Made by a program: the position numbers and the translations under genes. Shown in pieces: positions 1 to 4,587 of a stretch of DNA of 5,651 nucleotides. The DNA comes from an uncultured bacterium (GTDB taxonomy: Bacteria; Actinomycetota; Coriobacteriia; Coriobacteriales; Coriobacteriaceae). Each line of letters begins with the position of its first letter. The first letter of the stretch is position 1. The notes below the pieces were generated by a model that was given only the letters and a program-made list of their open reading frames with translations, made no database searches and was not told the DNA's origin. The stretch covers positions 1-5,651 of the forward strand of contig CAJMPK010000101.1 in the NCBI GenBank assembly GCA_905215205.1, read 5' to 3'.

Positions 1-596
1 AAAAGGGCGTCACCGCGACGTTCTTCCTTTCGGGCGATGCGGCCGAGGCCTCGCCTGCCACGGCCAAGGCGATTGTCGATGCCGGGTGCGAGATCGGATC
101 CAACAGCTACAGCGACGATTCGCTCAAGGGTCAGGACCGTGAGGCGGTACGCGAACAGATCACGAAAGGTACCGATGCGATTAAGTCGGCGACCGGCGTG
201 AAGACGATGCTGCTGCGTGCTCCCTACGCTGCCTTTGACGAGCAAAACTGGATTGATGCGATGGACCTGGTCTCCGCCGTGGTCTCGTGGAATATTGACT
301 CGGGCGACTGGCTACTCAACGGTGCCGACGAGCAGGTCTCGACGGTGCTCGATTCGGTGACGCCGGGCAATATCGTGCTGCTCACTGATAGAGACGAATG
401 CGCCGAGCAGACACTCGAGGCGCTGCCGCAGATTATCGACGGCCTTGTCGCCGACGGCTACAAGATCGTGACGCTCAGCGACCTGGTCAAGACAGACACG
501 TCGCTGAGCAAAAAGCTCACCTCGTTGACGAAGGTCGCCATGCCCAAGGACGCCGTGTTCCCCCAACTTGCCGAGGACGACGACACCGCAGAGTAG
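1..596 (+). CDS. Polysaccharide deacetylase-like (NodB-fold, CE4) protein, 5' truncated by the window, probably catalytically inactive
   Basis: The frame is open from base 3 to the TAG at 594-596, giving the last 197 residues; the start lies upstream of the window. The NodB fold is recognisable: a GVTATFFLSG strand (6-35), an EIGSNSYSDDSL stretch at the motif 2 position (90-125), LLRAPYAAF at motif 3 (210-236), SWNIDSGDW at motif 4 (285-311), NIVLLTD at motif 5 (369-389), and a closing ALPQII...GYKIVTLSDL segment. Active CE4 enzymes remove N- or O-acetyl groups from peptidoglycan or other glycans using a metal held by an Asp and two His (HxxxH), plus a motif 5 His. Here the two motif 2 His positions read Asn (102-104) and Asp (114-116), the Gly of RxPxG is Ala, and the motif 5 His is Thr (384-386). 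The fold therefore persists while the visible catalytic residues are lost. Motif 1 is outside the window. A glycan-binding or regulatory role, or one inactive half of a two-domain protein, is possible. A short acidic tail ends the protein. Confidence 0.85.
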   Translation, partial: KGVTATFFLSGDAAEASPATAKAIVDAGCEIGSNSYSDDSLKGQDREAVREQITKGTDAIKSATGVKTMLLRAPYAAFDEQNWIDAMDLVSAVVSWNIDSGDWLLNGADEQVSTVLDSVTPGNIVLLTDRDECAEQTLEALPQIIDGLVADGYKIVTLSDLVKTDTSLSKKLTSLTKVAMPKDAVFPQLAEDDDTAE

Positions 597-633
597 TCAT
601 TGGGTAGTCATTTAAGAACGTCCCCAATGACTA
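594..633. repeat. REP-like inverted repeat at the end of the NodB-like gene
   Basis: TAGTCATTGGG (594-604) is the exact reverse complement of CCCAATGACTA (623-633). A second copy of TAGTCATT (605-612) can pair with the same right arm (626-633), so two alternative hairpins compete for it. The left arm contains the stop codon of the upstream gene. There is no T-tract after the stem, so it is a poor classical intrinsic terminator. The ggggacgtt/aatgac wording recalls REP-type palindromes spread by RAYT (Y1) transposases, but that origin is inferred; no transposase is present here. Confidence 0.6.
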
Positions 634-684
634 TGTCACGGATGCGTCAGCGTTTGGTATGCCTGCAATGTGCAGCGCATAAAA

Positions 685-716
685 TTGATGCCGCAGGGCG
701 ATGCTGATGCTATAGT
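685..716 (+). promoter_or_regulatory. Probable sigma-70-type promoter of the MgtE-like/NRMT operon (extended -10)
   Basis: TATAGT at 711-716 preceded by TG at 708-709 forms an extended -10 (TGnTATAGT). A TTGATG at 685-690 could serve as -35, although its 20-nt spacing is long; an extended -10 can tolerate a weak -35. Transcription would start near 723, leaving a leader of about 205 nt before the GTG at 928. This is the best promoter match I see between the two genes. Confidence 0.45.
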
Positions 717-731
717 TACTGCGGTTAATGA

Positions 732-788
732 GGGTCAAGAGAAAGGTTACAGGTGAAATCCAAACCTCGACCATACAGTCGATGACCC
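732..788 (+). promoter_or_regulatory. Predicted three-way-junction RNA in the leader of the Mg2+ transport operon (riboswitch-like, class unknown)
   Basis: Three helices close exactly on one another. P1 pairs GGGTCA (732-737) with TGACCC (783-788). P2 pairs AGGTT (744-748) with AACCT (763-767). P3 pairs CGAC (768-771) with GTCG (778-781) around the loop CATACA. P2 abuts P3, P3 is one nucleotide from P1, and the only long joining strand is AGAGAA (738-743). The structure begins about nine nt after the inferred transcription start. Its position upstream of Mg2+ transport genes suggests a control element. I cannot assign it to a known class: it is too short for an M-box (ykoK) element and lacks the conserved 3' half of a cobalamin riboswitch. 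The pairing is hand-derived, so chance folding is not excluded. Confidence 0.35.
753..785 (+). CDS. Candidate leader peptide uORF (10 residues, MKSKPRPYSR)
   Basis: GTG at 753 is preceded by AAAGG (742-746) at a six-nt spacing, a good ribosome binding site, and the frame ends at TGA 783-785. The peptide is basic and contains Pro-Arg-Pro, with two CGA arginine codons, usually a rare codon in GC-rich genomes. Proline-containing leader peptides control Mg2+ transport genes in Salmonella (mgtL, mgtP), which makes the position suggestive. The whole uORF lies inside the predicted three-way junction, so translating it would melt that structure. Its TGA overlaps an ATG (782-784) in another frame that reads to TGA 821-823; that second frame also has an upstream ATG at 728. 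Reading frames this short arise easily by chance, so this is a hypothesis. Confidence 0.25.
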   Translation: MKSKPRPYSR

Positions 789-803
789 CTTGCAGGTGCT
801 TCT

Positions 804-855
804 TGCGCATGCACGGGGTGTGAGCGCCGAGCGGCGTGCCGCCCGCGCATGCGTA
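804..855 (+). promoter_or_regulatory. Long GC-rich hairpin in the operon leader
   Basis: The outer stem pairs TGCGCATGC (804-812) with GCATGCGTA (847-855) over nine pairs including one G-U. After one mismatch, CGGG (814-817) pairs with CCCG (842-845). After an internal loop, GCGCC (824-828) pairs with GGCGT (833-837) around a GAGC tetraloop. No U-run follows (the next bases are catatctaaaag), so it is not a standard intrinsic terminator. A smaller hairpin, CGGAC (874-878) with GTCCG (899-903), lies between it and the ribosome binding site. It may be a transcription pause, a protected 5' end or an expression platform for the upstream element. Confidence 0.45.
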
Positions 856-916
856 TACATATCTAAAAGTCCACGGACGGCGTGCCGGCATGGCCGCAGT
901 CCGAAGGGATAATGAT

Positions 917-922
917 GGGGAG
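917..922 (+). promoter_or_regulatory. Ribosome binding site GGGGAG for the MgtE-like gene
   Basis: GGGGAG ends five nt before GTG 928 and supports that start. The nearby ATGs at 912 and 915 are in another frame. Confidence 0.7.
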
Positions 923-927
923 CACCA

Positions 928-2772
928 GTGAATTATCTGAGTGAGATGCTCAAACTGCCGGTCTTGGACGTTGATGGCGAAAAGCTCGGCGTTGTGAACG
1001 ATTTTGGCATTGCTACCGGCGAAGTTTTTCCGCACGTGACGTCGCTCGCGTTCCGCGGACCCGGCAAGACGCCATTTATGATCAGCTGGCGCAAATGGGT
1101 CGACCGTATCGACGAGACGGGCGTACACCTTAAGTCGCCGGCCACCGAAATCCGTTTTTCGTACCTGCAGCCGACCGAACTCTTGCTTGCCCGCGACGTG
1201 CTCAACAAGCAGATTGTCGACACGCAGGGCATGAAGGTCGTGCGCGTAAACGACATCAAGTTTTCCATGTCGGGCGAAAATCAGCTGCGCCTGCTGGGCG
1301 CCGAGGTCGGTGCCCGCGGTCTGCTACGCGCCATCAGCCCCGCGCTCGAGCATATCGTCGAAGGCTTTATGAAGCACCTGGGCAAGCCGCTCAGTGAGGA
1401 CATCATCGCTTGGTCCTACATGGACCTGCTCGACCGCTCGACCAAGAACATTCAACTCTCGGTGTCGCACAAGACGCTCGGCGAGCTGCACCCTGCCGAC
1501 ATCGCCGACATTATCGAGCAGCTCGACCCGCGCCTGCGTGCGCAGGTGTTTGCACAGCTCGATACTGCCCAGGCCGCCGAGGCCATCTCGGAGTTCGATG
1601 ACGACGAGCTTATGACCGAGATGCTCGAGGGCCTGTCCGACACGGACGCATCGTCGATGCTGGCCATGATGGACCCGGACGATGCAGCCGACCTGATCGA
1701 CGAGCTCGATTACGAGAAGGCCGAGAAGCTCCTGCGCCTGATGGGCGTCAAGGAGGAGAAGGCGATTCGTAATCTGCTGGGCTACGAGGACAACACTGCC
1801 GGCCGCATCATGACCTCGGAGTTTGTCTCCCTGCCCGCTACGGCAACGGTCGGTGACGCCATCGAGGCGATTCGCGAGCTCGACGAGGACTTCGAGAGCG
1901 TCTACTACGTCTATACCGAGGATCCGAGCGGCATGCTGACCGGCGTGCTTTCGCTGCGCACGCTGATCGTAGCCGACCGCGACGCCACGCTGGGTCAGCT
2001 GGCCTATCGCGACCTGGTCTATGTGTCGCCCGACGAGGACCAGGAAGACGTGACGGACGAGATGACCAAGTACGACCTGGTCGCTATCCCCGTCTGTGAC
2101 GAGAACCGTCATATCCTGGGTATCGTAACCTTCGACGACGCCATGGACGTTATTGCCGAGGAGCATCAGGAGGACCTGCAGATCGCCGGTGTCGGTTCGG
2201 GCGATAGCGCGTCCGACGACTCGACGAACGTGCTCAGCTGGTTCGTACATCGCCAGTACTGGGTTGTTGTATGGGGCATCGCGTCGTGCATCATGGCGAC
2301 CGTGCTGGGGACGGCGCTCGGCTCCGCGCATCTGGTGGTGTTCCCCATGTGCGCCATGCCGCTCGTGCTGCTGGCGGCCTCGCGTATGGTGTCGTTCGTC
2401 AAGAACTACTTCCTGGAGTATGACGGTCACGACGACGAGCCCAAGCCGTATCTGGGGTTCTTCTTCCAGAGCACGGGCATGGGCCTGATTCTGTCGCTCG
2501 TGACCTACCTGTGCGCCCAGCTGGTGCGCACCGCTGCGTTCCTCGACGCGCCCATGTTTGAGGAACAGCTCTTTACCGGCTGCTTTAACATCGCGGCCAT
2601 CGTCTGCCTGATTGGCAACATGAGCGCCGTGATTTACCTGATGGTGCTGTTCTGGCGTGACGAGCACGACCTCAATACGTCGGGTACCGCCATGAACGTC
2701 ATTGCCGTCATGATTTCATGCGTGGCGTACTGCATCGCCGCAGTGCTGCTCACCATGTCGGTCATGGGGTAG
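928..2772 (+). CDS. MgtE-like protein: PRC barrel, MgtE_N and paired CBS sensor on a degenerate MgtE-like membrane domain
   Basis: A 614-residue protein. Residues about 3-72 read as a PRC-barrel domain (LPVLDVDGEKLGVV), with a second PRC-like stretch near 84-160 (QIVDTQGMKVVRVNDI). Residues 183-285 are an acidic helical MgtE_N domain (LHPADIADIIEQL). Residues 290-352 and 356-413 are two CBS domains (NTAGRIMTSEFVSLP; YDLVAIPVCDENRHILGIV), followed by the EEHQEDLQIAGVG connector seen in MgtE. In MgtE channels MgtE_N and CBS bind Mg2+ and close the pore when cytosolic Mg2+ is high. Residues 436-614 hold about five hydrophobic segments, as in MgtE. However, the GGNxGxQ-type motif expected after the second segment is absent (FPMCAMPLVLLAASRM instead), and the Asp-bearing last helix of MgtE reads TSGTAMNVIAVMISCVAY, without Asp. 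The protein is longer than typical MgtE (about 450 residues) because of the PRC region. The NRMT transporter starts eight nt later, so I infer it is a Mg2+ sensor or regulatory partner of that transporter rather than a channel. A divergent but active channel remains possible. Confidence 0.9.
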   Translation: MNYLSEMLKLPVLDVDGEKLGVVNDFGIATGEVFPHVTSLAFRGPGKTPFMISWRKWVDRIDETGVHLKSPATEIRFSYLQPTELLLARDVLNKQIVDTQGMKVVRVNDIKFSMSGENQLRLLGAEVGARGLLRAISPALEHIVEGFMKHLGKPLSEDIIAWSYMDLLDRSTKNIQLSVSHKTLGELHPADIADIIEQLDPRLRAQVFAQLDTAQAAEAISEFDDDELMTEMLEGLSDTDASSMLAMMDPDDAADLIDELDYEKAEKLLRLMGVKEEKAIRNLLGYEDNTAGRIMTSEFVSLPATATVGDAIEAIRELDEDFESVYYVYTEDPSGMLTGVLSLRTLIVADRDATLGQLAYRDLVYVSPDEDQEDVTDEMTKYDLVAIPVCDENRHILGIVTFDDAMDVIAEEHQEDLQIAGVGSGDSASDDSTNVLSWFVHRQYWVVVWGIASCIMATVLGTALGSAHLVVFPMCAMPLVLLAASRMVSFVKNYFLEYDGHDDEPKPYLGFFFQSTGMGLILSLVTYLCAQLVRTAAFLDAPMFEEQLFTGCFNIAAIVCLIGNMSAVIYLMVLFWRDEHDLNTSGTAMNVIAVMISCVAYCIAAVLLTMSVMG

Positions 2773-2780
2773 GTGGTCGC

Positions 2781-4043
2781 GTGCAAAACACGAAGCAAAA
2801 GGCGAGCACCAAGCAAAAGCTGACCATCGCGGCCATCTTTGGCGCCATGGGCCCTGGCCTTCTGGCGGCGCTTTCGGGTAATGACGCCGGCGGCATCGCC
2901 ACGTATTCCAGCGCCGGTGCCAGCTATGGCTACAAGATGCTGTGGATGCTTCCCGTCATGACCGTGCTGCTTATCGTGACGCAGGAGACTGCGGCGCGTT
3001 GCGGCTGCGTCACAGGCAAGGGCCTGGCGTCGCTCATCCGCGAGCGCTTTGGCGTGCGCAGGAGCGTGCTGGCCATGGCGGCGCTGCTGATCGCCAATAC
3101 GGCCGTGACAATTTCGGAGTTTGCGGGTATCGCAAGCGGCCTTGCTCTCTTTGGTGTGCCGGCGAGCATCTCGGTGCCGCTGGTGGCGCTGCTGGTTTGG
3201 ATGCTTACCATGTCGGGCAGCTTCCAGCGCATCGAGAAGATTCTGCTGCTGGTGAGCTGCGTGTTTGTGACCTACATTGTCGCTGCATTTATGGCTGGTC
3301 CCAGCTGGGGCGAGGTGGCGGTCGATCTGGTTGTGCCCAACATCCAAAATGACCCCAGCTACGTGTCGCTCGTGGTTGCAACGATCGGTACCACCATCGC
3401 GCCGTGGATGATTTTCTTGGCGCAGAACAACGTGGTCGATAAGAACGCGGGCGAGGACGATATCGTGCTGCAGCGCATCGACACCGTGAGCGGCTCGATC
3501 GCCGCCGATGTCATCGCCGGTTTTATTATCATCACGACCGGTACGGTGTTGTTCCCTGCAGGCATTCAGATTAGCGACGCTGCCGATGCCGCCCGCGCAT
3601 TGGAGCCTATCGCGGGCCAGTGGTCCACGGTGCTGTTTGCCTCGGGCCTGGTCGCGGCGAGCTTCTTGGCTGCCTGCGTGCTGCCGGGCGTTACGTCGAG
3701 CGCTATCTGCGAGGCATTTGGCTGGGAGCGCGGTGCCGACCGCAGCTGGGACGAGGCCCCGGTCTATCGCGGCATCATTACGGCCATCATCGGCATCTCT
3801 GCCGTGCTGGTGCTCATGCCCGGCGTCGACCTGTTCCAGATTATGATGACCTCGCAGGTCATCAACGGCGTGCTGTTGCCCGTGGTTTTGGTGTTCCAGG
3901 TGGTTATTGCCGCCGATCGTCACATTATGGGCGCCAACCGCAACGGCCGCGTATGGAACGTGCTCACTTGGGCGACAATCGGCGTGATTACGGTGCTGAC
4001 GGTCGTCATGTTTGTGCTGCAAGCGATGGGCTACAGCGCTTAA
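2781..4043 (+). CDS. NRAMP-related magnesium transporter (NRMT branch of SLC11/NRAMP)
   Basis: A 420-residue membrane protein with about 11 hydrophobic segments, typical of NRAMP. The start is GTG 2781, eight nt after the previous stop, with GGTAGGTGG (2768-2776) overlapping that stop as ribosome binding site, so the two genes are probably translationally coupled. Family marks include GPGLLAALSGNDAGGIATYSSAGASYGY in two parts at residues 24-51, LFASGLVAASFLAACVLPG (285-303), EAFGW (311-315) and SQVINGVLLP (358-367). Metal-binding motifs differ from Mn2+/Fe2+ NRAMPs: the TM1 DPGN motif reads DAGG (35-38), and the TM6 MPH motif reads APW (207-209), so the soft methionine ligand and the TM6 histidine are gone while Asp35 is kept. 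This pattern belongs to NRMTs, which carry Mg2+ as well as Mn2+; characterised examples come from Clostridium acetobutylicum and Eggerthella lenta. Its upstream partner carries Mg2+-sensing MgtE_N/CBS domains. An alternative start at 2718 would overlap the upstream gene and gives a non-NRAMP extension, so I reject it. Confidence 0.93.
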   Translation: MQNTKQKASTKQKLTIAAIFGAMGPGLLAALSGNDAGGIATYSSAGASYGYKMLWMLPVMTVLLIVTQETAARCGCVTGKGLASLIRERFGVRRSVLAMAALLIANTAVTISEFAGIASGLALFGVPASISVPLVALLVWMLTMSGSFQRIEKILLLVSCVFVTYIVAAFMAGPSWGEVAVDLVVPNIQNDPSYVSLVVATIGTTIAPWMIFLAQNNVVDKNAGEDDIVLQRIDTVSGSIAADVIAGFIIITTGTVLFPAGIQISDAADAARALEPIAGQWSTVLFASGLVAASFLAACVLPGVTSSAICEAFGWERGADRSWDEAPVYRGIITAIIGISAVLVLMPGVDLFQIMMTSQVINGVLLPVVLVFQVVIAADRHIMGANRNGRVWNVLTWATIGVITVLTVVMFVLQAMGYSA

Positions 4044-4062
4044 CGCCCACTTTTGCTTCCGA

Positions 4063-4100
4063 ACAGGCCGAAGCGATGGGCTGCGGCCTGTATTTTGTCT
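4063..4100 (+). terminator. Probable intrinsic terminator of the MgtE-like/NRMT operon
   Basis: ACAGGCCG (4063-4070) pairs perfectly with CGGCCTGT (4084-4091) over a 13-nt loop and runs straight into the T-rich tail TATTTTGTCT. It begins 20 nt after the NRMT stop codon. The stem is strong and the tail is interrupted by single non-T bases. Confidence 0.6.
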
Positions 4101-4125
4101 GCTATAGGGCGTTAGTTATATGGCA

Positions 4126-4155
4126 GTGGGCAAAAAATGCCAAATATGAGTACTG
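4126..4155 (+). repeat. Left terminal inverted repeat of the 230-bp element
   Basis: It starts GTGGGCAAAAAA and ends AAATATGAGTACTG. It differs from the right arm only at 4138 and 4140 (TGC against GGG in the other arm). Confidence 0.75.
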
Positions 4156-4188
4156 GTGCTAAGTGAATGGCATTTACATCCAAGAAGA

Positions 4189-4218
4189 TAATGAACATAA
4201 CCTATAGTATGTTCATTA
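4189..4218. promoter_or_regulatory. Operator-like palindrome with a -10-like core
   Basis: TAATGAACATA (4189-4199) and TATGTTCATTA (4208-4218) are exact reverse complements separated by the eight-nt ACCTATAG. A TATAGT hexamer (4203-4208) sits at the centre, so a dimeric repressor bound here could cover a promoter. No gene follows on either strand within the element, so the target is unclear. The size and symmetry fit a helix-turn-helix dimer site, but an AT-rich hairpin is equally possible. Confidence 0.4.
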
Positions 4219-4325
4219 AAATTGGCTCCAATACGCCTTAAACCAGTCAGGTTGGCTGCTTTAGGGGGCTGTAGGGGACGCTCGGACGTCATTTTGGGTG
4301 GTTTTGCCTGCTATTAAAATGGTAA

Positions 4326-4355
4326 CAGTACTCATATTTGCCCTTTTTTGCCCAC
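4326..4355 (-). repeat. Right terminal inverted repeat of the 230-bp element
   Basis: Read on the minus strand it begins GTGGGCAAAAAA and ends CAAATATGAGTACTG, matching the left arm at 28 of 30 bases. Confidence 0.75.
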
Positions 4356-4520
4356 AGACCTTTGAGGTTGCGGCGAAAAGGGCCTGTTTTGATTGTTTGG
4401 GGCAGGCGCGAGGCGCGGAAACGATGTCTGGAGCGGTGGGTCGGCTTGGAATTCATCCGTAGAGGTCTTCATTGGCTGCGCCAGGAGTGCCTTCAGATGC
4501 CGGTACAAAAGGAGCGTCCC
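4356..4520. other. Intergenic stretch with no supportable gene
   Basis: Between the inverted-repeat element and the next hairpin the sequence returns to GC-rich composition. The short open frames here (for example 4338-4523 and 4393-4605, plus strand) are Arg/Trp/Gly-rich, lack a ribosome binding site, run into the element or the hairpin, and resemble no family I know. An AAAGGAGCG (4507-4515) looks like a ribosome binding site but has no start codon behind it. I found no tRNA or conserved RNA. Confidence 0.5.
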
Positions 4521-4526
4521 TAACTG

Positions 4527-4564
4527 CCGGAGGGGGCGTCGGTTGTGGCCGACGCCCCCTCCGG
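4527..4564 (-). terminator. Perfect 16-bp GC-rich hairpin downstream of the acyltransferase gene
   Basis: Bases 4527-4542 pair without mismatch with 4549-4564 around a six-nt loop (TTGTGG). The hairpin lies 23 nt after the minus-strand stop codon, the expected place for that gene's terminator. Neither side has a T-run, so it may act by its stability alone, as a bidirectional barrier between the convergent transcription units, or by protecting the mRNA 3' end. Confidence 0.6.
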
Positions 4565-4587
4565 GTGCAAGCGGATTTGACAGTGCG

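Larger units (their letters stand above)
4126..4355. mobile_element. MITE-like element bounded by 30-bp near-perfect inverted repeats, no coding capacity
   Basis: Bases 4126-4155 and the reverse complement of 4326-4355 agree at 28 of 30 positions; both arms share GTGGGCAAAAAA at the outer end and CAAATATGAGTACTG at the inner end. The 230-bp span has no convincing ORF and is visibly more AT-rich in its left half than the neighbouring genes. Long terminal inverted repeats around a small non-coding core fit a miniature inverted-repeat element or a mobile regulatory cassette. I see no clear target-site duplication beside the arms (atatggca on the left, agaccttt on the right) and no transposase, so mobility is inferred. 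The arms could instead be a paired operator or one long RNA stem. Confidence 0.5.

Noticed and set aside
642..680. Weak hairpin around CTGCAATGTGCAG
   Set aside because: Only five pairs each in two nested short stems with a large internal loop, so it is not distinguishable from chance.
720..790. M-box (ykoK) Mg2+ riboswitch
   Set aside because: Two short stretches resemble M-box pieces, but they lie about 40 nt apart, whereas an M-box separates them by well over 100 nt. The conserved central segments are missing.
740..790. Cobalamin riboswitch
   Set aside because: GGTGAAATCC resembles the cobalamin core, but there is no proper CCCGCCACUGU box and no downstream AGCCAGGAGACC-like segment, and the genes are not B12-related.
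1324..2667. Long minus-strand open frame (447 codons) antisense to the MgtE-like gene
   Set aside because: Its product is His/Gln/Arg-rich with no family resemblance. It mirrors the codon bias of the real plus-strand gene, whose domains are unmistakable.
2718..2780. Upstream start for the NRMT gene at 2718
   Set aside because: It would overlap the MgtE-like coding region by 55 bases, adds a His/Arg/Gly-rich stretch foreign to NRAMP proteins, and is less well placed than GTG 2781 with its ribosome binding site.
2634..4022. Long minus-strand open frame (462 codons) antisense to the NRMT gene
   Set aside because: It is a low-complexity His/Arg/Asp-rich translation opposite a clear transporter, so I treat it as a codon-bias shadow.
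4118..4363. Target-site duplication flanking the inverted-repeat element
   Set aside because: The bases on either side of the arms do not match beyond two letters.
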